Of a DNA stretch of 39,251 nt, positions 19,461 to 29,599 are shown one piece after another. How positions within the stretch are numbered: position 1 is the stretch's first letter; every line of letters begins with the position of its first letter. A model generated the notes under the pieces. That model was not told the DNA's origin. It saw only the letters and a program-made list of their open reading frames with translations, and did no database searches. Location: positions 499,275 to 538,525 of the forward strand of contig MNCI01005236.1 in the NCBI GenBank assembly GCA_015680685.1, given 5' to 3'. Made by a program: the position numbers and the translations under genes. Source of the DNA: Gnetum montanum. Lineage: Eukaryota; Streptophyta; Gnetopsida; Gnetales; Gnetaceae.

Positions 19461-21190
19461 CTTTCCTAATCCAATTTGAGACTATTTCTCTTAACATAAC
19501 AATCACAAGGTTTTGAGTTGGTTGTGGTAGAAATAGAATGTTTGTATGAGGATTACTTAGAGAAGGGATTTGCTTGTATGGAGTCCTTTCTTGACCAATC
19601 TTTCTTAGACTTGTCTTAAAGAAGGGACATTTCCAAGATTTTCCCTTAGCATTGACAATGTAATCCTCTTTCTAGATATTCATTATCCTAACAACATTTT
19701 TTTTGTTGTGGTTGCAATGAAAGCTCCCCTTGCATGACAAGTGGTGGCACTGGTGGTAAAAAATTAGAAGGTTGGTTTGATGGACTAGTTACTATTGAAT
19801 GTGCATAAGTATTGTGATCCATGGAGTGATTGGCCTATAGCATTTTGGTGGATAGTAAGGAAAAGAAGTTTGAACTAAATTATTCCCTAAAGATATTGGA
19901 TGTTGGACATAATATCCATGAGGATTAGGTTGCCTATATGGATATTATTGCCTTAGTGGTGGCATTGCCCATGTTTGTGGTTGCTACCACTATTGCTAGT
20001 ATTGCTCCTATGGTTGAGGGTAAGCTCCACTTGGGTAGCAGGTTAGCTACAAACGTTGTCTAAGATCGTCTTGAGGATAAGTTAACTATCTTGACATTTA
20101 TTTTTTGACAAAACTTGGATTGAGTGTGTATACCCTAGACTCCTGCAAGTGGACCATATTAAGGCAACATGTTGTAGGATGTTCATACTGGCACACCTTG
20201 CACCCTTCCTCTTTCTCTAAATTGAAGTTAGTATACCCTTCAATAATAGCAACTTTTCCTTTATGCATGTAACTTTCCCATCCATGGTCTCTTTTCTTCT
20301 TCTTTTCCTTATTCTTCTTAAACACTTGTTCAGTCTTCTCTTTTATGATCTTCAGGGATGTAGTAAACTTTTCGTTCATCAAATTCTACATTTTCTCCAC
20401 CTTGGTTACTATATCATTCACTAATTTTTAGATTGGTAGAGTCTTCTTTTGGATGACGTCTTTCAAGGTTTCATCCTCCTGCTTATCATATATTTGCACA
20501 TCGTGCTTCCTTATTGATGGATCTTTGGTATACTCTTTAGCTAATTCTTTCTTCTCTAGTTCTCCTTCATCTTTTACTACTTGGTCAATTAACCTTTGAA
20601 TTTGATGGATGGTCATCTTTGATAATTATCCTTGGGCATAAACTCCAAGGATCTCTCTGGTTTTGTTCCTTGATCCATCTATTATTTACCTTAGTTTTTT
20701 CTTCTATGAGAATTCATGGCCTGGGCATTTGTGTAGTAAGGAATAGTATCTACCTATTACTACATCAAGGGATTCATGTATCCCTTGCTACTTCCTTAGG
20801 TTTAACACTCATGAGTAGGTATGATACTTATGATTGAATAGTCTTAGCATGGTACTCCATCTTCAAATTAATTCTAGTTCTAAAGATCTATACCATCTTT
20901 CTACCTCCTTGGTGAGTATTCTAGAAAATAACTTTAGTTTCTACTAATTACTTTCAATGTTTTGAAGGGAACAAGCATCATGGAATGCTTGAAGGTGGTG
21001 TTGTGGAGTTGTGTTGTATCTACCCTCAAATCTAGACATGTTGTTGTTGGCACATTTGGCCATTTCATGGAACAGTTGGACTATCTTATCAAAAATTGGA
21101 ACATCTTGGTGTTGGTACATTTTTCCCATTTAATGGAGTAGGCTTTATGATTGAAAGGGGATTTCATTTATCATTTGTTCTATATTGATT
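19461..21190 (-). pseudogene. gag: gag with intact knuckle (E6)
   Basis: The conserved core starts with FEGRYNTTPQHHLQAFHDAC (about 21030-20971), followed by WYRSLE, RLFNHKYHTYS and CPGHEFS blocks that match E10. The Lys/Glu-rich segment (20382-20098) contains the knuckle CKVCQYEHPTTCC (about 20200-20165), i.e. CX2CX3HX4C. A Gln/Pro/Tyr-rich tail (about 20050-19900) follows. The N-terminus is replaced near 21190 by the unrelated NLR scrap. Stops interrupt it. Confidence 0.75.
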
Positions 21191-21244
21191 TAAGAGAGAG
21201 ATGATCTACCCATCCAAACATTTTTACGCTGAATTTTTAAAACA

Positions 21245-21514
21245 ATGTATGGTTGGAAATTTAGAAGTAAACATGTAGCTTTAAGGTTATGGGTTGATGG
21301 GTGTTTTGGAAAAGTAAGTAGACTATTAAACATAGATGGAATAGAGGAGCCTGTAGTTGCACTTGTTATTTGGGGAATGGGAGGTATCGGTAAGAGCACT
21401 TTGGTTGCTGCCTCTATTAAGAGCCTGGAGAACAAACTCTCACAAAAATACAAGTTTGCCAAAATCAAGTTTGACAACACTGTAAAACAAGAAAAAGCAT
21501 TCCCATATTGCTAA
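21245..21514 (+). pseudogene. NLR (NB-ARC) gene fragment with P-loop
   Basis: The open frame contains PVVALVIWGMGGIGKSTLV; the Walker A/P-loop GMGGIGKST is at 21374-21400, about residues 44-52. The flanking residues (hydrophobic strand before, helix after, then KYKFAKIKFDN) fit the start of an NB-ARC domain of plant intracellular immune receptors. The rest of the NB-ARC (RNBS, GLPL, MHD) and the leucine-rich repeats are absent. The upstream part does not show a clear TIR or coiled-coil domain. At about 89 codons against 800 or more in whole genes, it is a fragment. Confidence 0.65.
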
Positions 21515-21635
21515 GTTGTAAAAACAAATTCTTCATTATTTATTTCCAGGAAAAAAAGAAGAATTTTTGTTTAGTGGAAGCAGAAAGTGAACAAGGACCA
21601 GGTCACGATTTGAAACCGCAAGAAAAGGGGAAACT

Positions 21636-22014
21636 CTACGGCACGACCTGGTCTAAGGCATTGGGTCCGAAGCACGATGATAGTAGCGTGTGCCACAGCC
21701 ATTGCACCAGGAAGTGATGACGTCGGATGCCCACCACATAAAAGGAGGCATCGTGGCCATCTTGGAGGACCTGGCCCGTGTACACCTTGCCACCGCCAAT
21801 CCCGTAAATGCCCTCGTACAAGTCCACGATCTTGGTTGGTGCCGCAGCATCGTCCCCAGTGTCAGCATCATCCCCGATGTACCATCCATTGGCCAGTGGG
21901 TTGGACACCATCTTGACCACCTCGTGAGTTATCACGCTAATCATGTTGTCCATGGCTGCCTCACTGTTGGGCACCCAGAATGGATCGAATGCACCGCCAC
22001 TGCCCTGATAAGTT
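21636..22014 (-). pseudogene. EXORDIUM / PHI-1 family C-terminal fragment
   Basis: The frame reads GGAFDPFWVPNSEAAMDNM, then ISVITHEVVKMVSNPLANGW, EGIYGIGGGKVYTGQVL, HHFLVQWLWH and FGPNALDQ, ending at TAG (21638-21636). This matches the C-terminal third of the phosphate-induced protein 1 (EXORDIUM) family, extracellular proteins linked to growth and carbon/brassinosteroid responses; the HE and NPLANGW blocks are diagnostic. An in-frame TGA just upstream (near 22027) and no N-terminal two-thirds show that it is partial. The frame itself has no stop over about 120 codons and is GC-rich compared with its surroundings, so it was captured fairly recently or conserved. Confidence 0.75.
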
Positions 22015-22148
22015 CATTGTTTTAAGTTTGCTCAATGGATGCAGTAATTTGGGGATAGGAATGTAGGGTTTGTACAGGACTGGGCTGTAGAACACGATTT
22101 GGATTTGGATGTTGCAGTGGGCAATGCACGAGAGAATCAGGAATGATT

Positions 22149-22295
22149 TCCCAGGGCTAGTCCATTCGTGCCCTAATTTTGAAAAAGGGCTTTGATGCAT
22201 ATACTGTTACTAGAACAACTTTGATTAATATGTATTCCAAATGCAAGGATATGTACGAAGTTAGGAAACTGCTTCCAGAGAAGACTTTGCAATGA
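22149..22295 (+). pseudogene. Pentatricopeptide-repeat (PPR) gene fragment
   Basis: After an in-frame TAG (22158-22160) the frame reads SIRALILKKGFDAYTVTRTT, then LINMYSKCKDMYEVRKLLPE, and stops at TGA (22293-22295). ALI-MYSKCG-D and H-x-LI-KKGF blocks are typical of PLS-class PPR proteins, organellar RNA-binding proteins of 400 or more residues. Only about 1.5 repeats remain. Confidence 0.7.
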
Positions 22296-24210
22296 TGAAC
22301 CTGCAAACAACCTTACCAAAAACAGTAGTAATGCCCGACGCCAACACATTCTTCTTCATCATTGCCAATCCATCAAGTGCGGTCACAGAGACACGAAGAC
22401 ACAACAAGACAAGTGCACAACTGAATCAGCAGAACCAGGAGATGTTTTAGCCGATGCCCATAAATCAAAGTTGTAGTTTAGTCAGAAGAAACCATCATCA
22501 CTAAAGATAAATACAAAACCCGAATGCACGGAATTAAAGTCACAAAATAACATTTCAATTTCATATGGTCCGATGGCAAAATAATAATTTCAACAATTTC
22601 TCACATGCAATAATGGTATGGAGTGCTTGTTAATGACCTAGCCTTAATTTAATTATCCCAAGTGAATTACTAAGGCTTTATACACTGTGGATAATTAAAA
22701 TACTAAAATAAAAATAAAATAACAATTGTATGAAGCTCTTATAGTATGGAGATCTTGGATTTATTTTTTAAAAAAATTATTATACAAGTTGTTGCTTATA
22801 AAATATTTGTAATATTTACACATGCCAATGTTTGCATGATTTTCTCCTAACTTCATGTATAAGTTATAACTTCCTAACTAGATTAGTAAGAAATATCTCC
22901 TAATTAGTTGGGCAAGTTATAACTTCCTTACTTGGGAGAGAAGTTACCTAAGATTTTTTTTAATATCTAACTACTTTTTGAACCCTATAAAAAGGCTTCA
23001 AGGGTTAAGGGGGAAAAGGACTAGGAGCTCTCACTTGGAGACACACTTTGGGTCTTGGGAAGAGCATTGTAAAAAAGAAATTGTGAAAGATTGCTTGTAA
23101 GATGACTTGCTAAAGACAACATTTCAGCCTCTTTGTCATAGTCCTATGAGTTATGCTTATTATTTCTTTTTTTTTAACTGTTTAGCTAGTGTTTTAGATA
23201 GTATCATGCTTGGCAAGTAATTTTGGGATTTTTAGATTGCTCTTATTATTCTTGTTGCATGATAGAGAATTTTTATTAAAATTTTTCCATAGAAGAGCTT
23301 GTGTTTGAAAGCCTTAAGAGCATTTTAGTAGTGAATTTTATTATTGTGCAATGTATAAGAACCGCTATTGAGATTGTTGTAAAGGAGCCTCTGCATGTAG
23401 TTAAGCCATTGAACAATTCAATAGTTAAGAGGGTTCAGAAAATATTTGGTATTTTGATAGGACCAGAATAGCTTCTTTTATCTTTAAGTGAATCTCCGTG
23501 GTATTTCAATCAGAAATTGTCAAGTCTTTTGAAGGTTCTGTTGAATGTAATTGTTTTCATCCATTATCTAGCCAAAATAGAGTCTCGTACATGATAGTTT
23601 ATGCAACAATTTTTTGGGTAGCATAGTAGGAATGTCTTGAATAAACTGCTTATTTTGAGCCTTGGAAGTTTGAACAATTCGTAGTTATTGAATTTGGGAT
23701 AGCTTTATTGCGAAGTGTTTACTTGTATAATTTTACCTTGCTTAAACATTTGAGATCTTTACACAAATATGCTTTCTTGTTCTCTTCTTTCTATTTCCAT
23801 TGAATCTTGCTCTATTTATAGTTTTCTTGTGGAACTATCTCTTTCTCTGGGGAAAATTAGAAGTAGATTCGTAGAGTTGTGCTCAAATGTTTTTGCAAAA
23901 ATTTATTTTTTACAAGTAGGTATTAAAAGGACTGCATAGACTAGGCAATTAAACAAAATAGGAACTCTCAATAACTCACAGTACTTGGCAAATTTGGCTG
24001 AATCTCTTTAAAATAAGTCATTTGTAGTTTTACACACAACCTAATCATTTCATTTTTCACAACCGCACACTGCAATAGCACACACACATACTCACATTAA
24101 CTACTGAGTCTTTGGAGGTATCTGGGCCTTGGTGTTGCTAGAGACCAGTAAGCACCTAAATCCTGTTCGAGGACACTCATTGGTGGTCGCGTCCCAAACG
24201 GTCGCCAACA
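22296..24210. other. Unassigned AT-rich region with one promoter-like block
   Basis: No coding signature is convincing here. At 22300-22450 the minus strand has a short frame (GLAMMKKNVLASGITTVFG) followed by GTAAGG, which could be one more captured exon; it was not identified. Direct repeats of AAGTTATAACTTCCT-like sequence (about 22862-22875 and 22916-22930) lie upstream of CTATAAAAAG (22985-22994), like the U3/TATA part of an LTR. The rest (23040-24080) is AT-rich without a recognised pattern. The region ends at a junction with E7 gag near 24210. Confidence 0.45.
22985..22994 (+). promoter_or_regulatory. TATA box, possible LTR or gene promoter
   Basis: CTATAAAAAG is followed by a GC-richer leader ('ggcttcaagggttaaggggg'), as in many plant LTRs. 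No matching second LTR or primer site was found. Confidence 0.35.
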
Positions 24211-24990
24211 GTTGTTTATGTCTAGTCGCTTGATGCAACTATCCCTTACGTGCTTGGTTGGAATATAGACTAATTCCCTGATGTTGATCATGCTGCAAGT
24301 GGCCAATAAGGATTCTTCATAGTGATAAGATTTGTAATACTTATTGTAGTGCTAAGCCCTTTTGTATTCATAATGCTTCCTTTCTTCGTGTCAGATTCTA
24401 TCTCTTCTTTTTTCATAATTATCTTCATCACTACTAGGATATCTTCTTCTATACTCATGTCTCCCACCATACCTTTGTCTTTCTCTATCATGATTTCAGT
24501 ATCAATGTTCCTTCTTGTCAGTCCCTTCAAATGAATGTGAGAAGGTGGAAGAATCAATTGGAGAATGGTGCTAGCAAGTTCTCCTTTAATGAATCCTTGA
24601 TTCATTCTCTTTTGATTCTTCAAAAGCTCTAGGCCTTGAGCTCTACTAATGTTTTGAGTCTTTTGCTTTTATTCCAAGGTCCTCGGTAAGAGTTGACTTT
24701 AGCTTTGTGTTGATAGGATCTTCAATATGTATAACTAGTGTGTGGGAGTGAGATCTTTGAAGTTGATAAAACTTATCAACTTGGAGTGAGGTATCTTCTA
24801 CTTCCTCCAGGACAACTATCAGAGAGACTTTCTTTCCCTTATCATGTTCATGCTATGATTTCATGATAGCATCCCTTTTTGCCTACACATTTGTTAACTG
24901 GTATCACCTAGTCATATCCTTTGTGACTTGGTATCCTTCCTGTTCATGAAGTATCCCTAGGATTAAAGTACAACTCCAAGTTCACAATGA
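24211..24990 (-). pseudogene. gag: gag fragment (E7)
   Basis: The minus strand over 24310-24215 reads LAACSMINIRELVYIPTKHV then IKRLDINN, matching the gag block LDIMEVVRIPTRH...IKRLDMNN of E4. Upstream (24630-24330) lies an Arg/Lys/Ser-rich, heavily frame-shifted stretch equivalent to the low-complexity gag segment. It is cut on the low side at about 24210 by unrelated DNA. It belongs to a subfamily divergent from E4 and E5. Confidence 0.6.
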
Positions 24991-25115
24991 TGGGAAATTG
25001 AGGCTAAACAAGGATATGGTATATAAGACACATTTCTTAGAAGGCTTGAAAGGCTTAATGGCAAAAACTTTCTTTACATGGAATAAAAATTAAATAAGAA
25101 ATATGAAGAGCAACA

Positions 25116-25131
25116 TGCCTATATATAGGCA
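25116..25131 (-). promoter_or_regulatory. Palindromic TATA box in E7 spacer
   Basis: TGCCTATATATAGGCA is a perfect 16-bp palindrome with a TATA core, placed like the E6 candidate TATA relative to the shared spacer block. Confidence 0.4.
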
Positions 25132-25899
25132 ATTTTATCTATTTGCAATGCAAAGGCACCATACAAGACATGTTAACATAGCATCCTATGCCAATGCATC
25201 TATAATGATCCATCAAAAAATTTGAGTCTTTTTATTAATTTTTTCAAGGGTTTTATGTCATTCTAATGAATTTTGAAATGTTTAAGCTTTTTGAGATCCA
25301 TCTAGACTAGGATGTAAATCCCACATATGGATTGAAGCTATGAAATCATGAAAATAAAGTATTTTAGTGATAGAAAATCATGAAAAATTATTTAAAAGTA
25401 CCTATTTGAAGGGTATAAAGACTCTACAAAAATTTTGGAAAATATTGTAAAGATGTGATTAAATTCTATGAGGAATAGAGAAGTGTTTAGTAAGTTTAGA
25501 GTCATAGTTGAAAAGAGTTATCCAAGTGGGTCCTTTCCATAATAGGTTCCTTCCCTTGTTGCCCTTGAATAACCACCACGTGAGATATTTATAGGCATCC
25601 TAGTAGTTAAATGTCAATTATAACAAAAAATTAATAAAACATACATTAGCCAATTAGAAATATTTATACTATATAAATATAGCTCAAAAATTAATAAATG
25701 CAAATGCAAGTAAGATGAATGGATGTTAGCATGAAAAGAGAAAGCAGGACATTAGATATCTTACACGTGATTTTAATGGATCTCATGTGTAATGCATGAT
25801 TTATATGATCATCATACATATCCATCCATATTCCAAACCAAGTCTTATCTCATCCAATAAAATTACATAACACCATCCTCAAGACCAATTGAACAACAA

Positions 25900-26060
25900 C
25901 ATGCTCACATGACCATCCACTAAGGGGGTTATTAGAACCTTGAAATAATTGTAGTATAGGTGGTCCAATTAGAATTTTAAAACTCAGCATTACCCACTAG
26001 AATCAAATCCATAACTTGAAACTTTTAAATCAAGAGTTTTACCATTAGGCTAACGTCTCA
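25900..26060 (-). mobile_element. Probable tRNA-derived SINE
   Basis: On the minus strand TAGCCTAATGGT (26052-26041) resembles box A and GGATTTGATTC (26010-26000) resembles box B (GGTTCGATTC with C-to-T and G-to-A change). Start-to-start spacing is 42 bases, close to that in tRNAs. TAGTGGGTAATGC follows. The ends are not defined. Confidence 0.5.
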
Positions 26061-26257
26061 TTGTTAATCAATTAATTAATGTAATCATTAAAAATAGGTA
26101 GTCATTGGGACATTGATTAGTGGTGCACTTTCATACATGGGTCACATGCCTTTTTAATAACATGACCATGTTCTTTTATTCCTTCCTTTGTTGATCCAAA
26201 TGTAATGACCATGAAAGTTAATTAAAGCATTTAATATGATTGAAACTACAACATTTC

Positions 26258-27023
26258 TGATGAACCATGATATCACGTACGTGATATCGCATCCCACCAT
26301 TACATCTATAAATAAGAGGTGGCCTTCCCTTTTGTCTCCATCAAGATCTAGACCCTTAGCCAAACTATAGCAGTTTTACCATTCCAGAGTTAGAATAATT
26401 TCCATGTGCTTGCAGTAGGAGTCTCAAAGTGAACGGATCTTTATACAAGCAATTTGAACTTGAGCACACATTGTGTCCGGCAATAAAGATGAACTTTCTG
26501 ATAAACCTTGTAGCATATGGACTAAGCTAAATAGGATTTAATTACTGTTAAATGTTTAAATGCTTTCTTAGACAATTAATCTCTCTCAGCCCGTAACTCT
26601 CCTAGTTAAGTGCATTTAGTACGACTGCTTCGAGCACATGTTCTACGCTTGGTAACCCAGTAACGAATAGTGTTTGGTAATCCCAGTAGCGTTGCACTGG
26701 TTAAGGGTGTGTACGACAAGTGGGAATAGATACTGATGCTAGGACGATTAGAGCTTAGTTAGTGAAAGTTAGTTACTTAGTCTCTTCACCCTTTCCCCTC
26801 TTAGCATAGGTGTTAAAAAAATAAAAGACATAAAAATCACATGCCTCAAGCTTACTTAACCATACAACCGTCACAAATACAAGTAAGCTTGGGAAGACAA
26901 TGATTGATTAACCTTAAGTGTTCCATAAGGCGCATAAGCACTTAGTCCTTGGAGTTCAATCGGATCGCGTGTGTAACGCTCATATTCGTATGGTTGAGTG
27001 TAGGGGTACCTTGCCACTCATCT
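26258..27023 (+). repeat. LTR-F
   Basis: It starts TGATGAACC and ends CTCATCT (CTCATCA with one change), 766 bp. The TATA box CTATAAATAAG is at 26306-26316 and AATAAA at 26482-26487. It is near-identical to LTR-D but with a shorter U3 array, one GATATC pair at 26268-26290. No polypurine tract precedes it, so it is a 5' LTR. Confidence 0.85.
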
Positions 27024-27043
27024 TTCATGCCGTTGCCGGGGAC
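27024..27043 (+). promoter_or_regulatory. Primer binding site of E8
   Basis: TTCATGCCGTTGCCGGGGAC keeps 14 contiguous bases of the family tRNA-Asp-type site (CCGTTGCCGGGGAC), with four bases near the 5' end altered. Confidence 0.75.
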
Positions 27044-27168
27044 TTAGTTGTTTGTGCACTAAGTAGAACATAGGAAATCATCCACATCTTTGGGAAGCTA
27101 GAACGAACCCTTAGGGTTCATTAGAGAAAAATTAAACAATGGTAAATAGCACACCAAACAAGATAACA

Positions 27169-27345
27169 ATGTCTTCTTCTTCTCACAAAAGCACTTCACC
27201 GCCTAGGGATCACACAAGAGACAATCGGTGGCACAACAAACATAACCTAGATCCACCAGTTCCTCAACAGTTTCGGATAGTGTATACTCATCATGATGAG
27301 TATATACCCAGCTTTACTTTTATCCTCCATCAAGATGTCAAGTAG
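27169..27345 (+). pseudogene. gag: gag N-terminus (E8)
   Basis: The ATG at 27169 (MSSSSHKSTSPPRDHTRDN) has an in-frame upstream ATG at 27139. FRIVYTHHDEYIPSFTFILH follows, and the frame ends at a TAG directly after the joint with ORF3-derived sequence. This is the cleanest copy of the gag N-terminus in the window, and it lacks the capsid. Confidence 0.7.
27283..27304 (+). repeat. 22-bp perfect palindrome in gag start region
   Basis: Half-site TATACTCATCA is followed by its exact complement. The same structure occurs in E4 (7817-7838, 10-bp arms around GT) and E10 (32152-32177, 11-bp arms around TCAG), with a weak version in E1 (about 803-820). It could form an RNA hairpin or dimer contact. 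Confidence 0.7.
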
Positions 27346-27790
27346 CAAGTAGCAGGCATGTATGCAATGTATGAGAAAGAATTTACCAATAAAAAAGATG
27401 CATTGTAGAAATTACATGTGGAAAAATTTAAACTTGAAATTGTCAAGGCTAGCTACCATAATTAGAAAGATGTTGTAGTCAACTTGGTGCACTGAATGTT
27501 AGACTATCATGAACTAAGAAAGATCACCATGTCTTTTAAGGAGGAAAGGTAATAGTTAGTGGCATGGTATGTGAAAGCTAATAAGATGTTCCTGCAATTG
27601 CCATGTCCATGGAAAGTACTAGCTCCATCCAACATCATAGAATCAGCATGGATGGTGCACAATTGAAGGATAGAAGAAGAGAAAATTTAAGCACTCCCAA
27701 ACAATTATCAACTCTAGAAGCCTAATGATAAAGGAAAGAAGCTAATGAAAGAGCCTCCACCTTCTAAACATAAACTACATGGAGCTACTT
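27346..27790 (+). pseudogene. ORF3 C-terminal fragment (E8)
   Basis: This coiled-coil remnant (KLHVEKFKLEIVKASYHN) is followed by MFLQLPCPWKVLAPSNIIES (about 27587-27650), matching MFLVIPCPCNLPIPAHIGDA of E2, then a Glu/Lys tail. Several stops are present. It confirms that the ORF3 tail is a family feature. Confidence 0.6.
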
Positions 27791-27962
27791 CAAATTTTGT
27801 TTTGTTTTGTCATGTTTTGTCAATCGTCAACTATGTCATTTTGTAAGAACACCACTATGACATTCAAGAGTCATGTAAATATTCAGTCAAGTCAACTCTA
27901 ACTCCCAGTTTTATAAGGAACTTTATCCTCATTTTGTTCTAACTTGAGGACAAGTTTCCAAT

Positions 27963-27976
27963 CAATTATGGAGGTA
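27963..27976 (+). promoter_or_regulatory. Polypurine tract of E8
   Basis: CAATTATGGAGGTA lies immediately before the LTR-K start TGATAAAG. The upstream GAGGACAAGTTTCCAATCAA matches the E5 3' end. Confidence 0.7.
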
Positions 27977-28873
27977 TGATAAAGTCAATTTTAGAAGTGA
28001 TGTGATGTCATAACTACATTATTGTATCAATGATGTCGTAGATATGATGTCATAGCCCATGTTACATCATTGTTGATGCAATGTCTTAGGAGCTGTATAG
28101 CCCTATAAATACCAGCAGTTGGGTGTACAATAAACAACTTTTTCATTCTAGTCTTAGCAAAACCCTTGCGGTTTATTTTCATAGTCTTAGTGATAGAGTG
28201 AATGCCCATAGTATGATGTTGAGTAGTTATATGAAATATTTATTCAAGTGAAGTATACTTGGACATATTTCATGACTTGAAATAAAGATCAAGATTTCTT
28301 CTTATCATTGCAACATCCACTTAATTTTCTTTTGTTTTATTAACTTGGCCTAATTCTCATGTTTACTTAGCTTAGCACTTTACATTTTAAAGCACTTTAC
28401 TTTTTTATGCTTATTAGTAAAGTGAAATGAATATGACTGGTTTCAAGTGCTAAGTGTAGTCATTTGGTAATCTCAGTAGTGTTATTGCTTAGTTCGTCTA
28501 GTAGCATAATGCTTAGTAACCTAATAGTGGTTACATGAGCCCAAGGTATGTATGGTAAATTAGGATTGGATATCTATCGCTCTAGGATAGAATAGATTTT
28601 TATTTTTGAGTTACTTAGACTTAGACTTAAGTTTCATTCCAAATCATGTTTACCACTAGAAGTTATTCAAGCCTTACAACATTAATTATCATATACATCA
28701 CTACAAGTTAAACCATACATTAAGACTTCACTAGCTCAAGGCAAAAGGACAACGATCATGAACTTAACATTAACCCTTAGGATAATTACATTGTCTCATC
28801 CACAGATGATTTGGCCATTGGTGAACACTCGTGACTAGTATGGTAGAGTGTTTGGATTGCTCATCACTCATCA
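27977..28873 (+). repeat. LTR-K
   Basis: It starts TGATAAAG and ends with a doubled CTCATCA (28860-28866 and 28867-28873), so the true end is one of the two. U3 has GATGTCGTAGATATGATGTC-like words, the TATA box CTATAAATA is at 28103-28111 and AATAAA at 28281-28286. The U5 block GTATGGTAGAGTGTTTGGAT corresponds to the terminal block of the other LTRs. Confidence 0.8.
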
Positions 28874-29599
28874 ACTTGCATTTGAACTTGGGAAAAGTCA
28901 CTTGAAAGATGTTAGGCTTTTTGCTCATCTACCAACCCTCTAAGGATCCTACCTTATCAAGATGAGCATTCAGCCTCTGGGTGGTGATTCTTTTTTATTA
29001 GCTAGACCTTGTTATGAAAAATAAATAGTTATTGTCATAGCATTAGGCTAAGAGATACATCTTTTCATAGGAATTATTATGGGAGAACATAGATGAGTTT
29101 TGATATTTTTGGATGCTGTAATAGCTCTTAAAATGTTTCATTGTTTCCTATCTTTACCTTGCAAAATTACTATGTGAAAGATATTCTTTTTTCTTATTGT
29201 ATAGACAAGCATTCCCATTTACTAAAGTGTAATTACTTTAAAAATAAATTTTTGTTTAGTCATAATTAGGGGTTAAGATTTAAGACTAAATTTTCATTGC
29301 CTGTATTACTCGATATCAATATTCCTCTTGTTGCACTAATAACCGATGGTAAGCTTGCCACTTCACTATAGTTCAATGTTCCCCAAAATATTAGTCATAG
29401 AAACCAAGGCTACTTCCACATTTTCCAAAAAGTATTGGTCCTAGAAAATTGACATACATTTGGCAAACAAAGAGGTATGTAGTTGCTAGTTAGGTAGTGG
29501 AAATTTGTAAATATGAATTTTTATTTTATTAAATTATGGTTGTGAAGAAAAATTTAGAAAAGAATAGTTTATAATAGACAACTATGGCTTGTTTTTTTT
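28874..29599. other. Unassigned AT-rich DNA
   Basis: I see no coding, RNA or repeat signature in this stretch. The left end of the copia LTR may lie within its last part. Confidence 0.4.

Larger units (their letters stand above)
13970..21190 (-). mobile_element. Athila-like element E6: gag, protease, spacer, ORF3
   Basis: This is the longest Athila-like copy here. The minus strand reads gag (21190-19461), protease and tail (19460-18509), polypurine-like tract (18508-18495), spacer with a candidate promoter (18494-16619), candidate intron (16618-16297) and ORF3 (16296 to about 14000). It has no LTR in view. The 5' side ends at the NLR scrap near 21190, and the 3' side is fused to E5 gag near 13960. 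It has no reverse transcriptase or integrase. Confidence 0.7.
24991..26257 (-). other. Spacer of E7 with SINE-like insert
   Basis: GTGGGTCCTTTCCATAATAGG at 25526-25546 and the following ATAACCACCACGTGAG block match the E6 spacer in order. The TATA-like palindrome is at 25116-25131. Here the spacer leads into gag instead of ORF3, which implies a rearranged joint near 24990. The high side ends where LTR-F begins, with a SINE-like piece at about 25900-26060. Confidence 0.5.
26258..28873 (+). mobile_element. Chimeric short Athila-like element E8
   Basis: The order is LTR-F, primer site, gag N-terminus, a joint at about 27345, ORF3 C-terminus, polypurine tract and LTR-K. The two LTRs belong to different subfamilies: LTR-F matches LTR-D, while LTR-K has a distinct U3 and U5. 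So this is a deletion or recombination product of two elements, not one insertion. Confidence 0.65.

Noticed and set aside
21677-22025. Plus-strand frames of 79 and 111 codons over the EXORDIUM fragment
   Set aside because: They are antisense shadows of the GC-rich EXORDIUM frame, which has clear family motifs on the minus strand.
24322-24534. Plus-strand hydrophobic 70-codon frame as a membrane peptide
   Set aside because: It is antisense to the Arg/Lys/Glu-rich gag segment of E7. The reverse complement of such codons gives hydrophobic residues.
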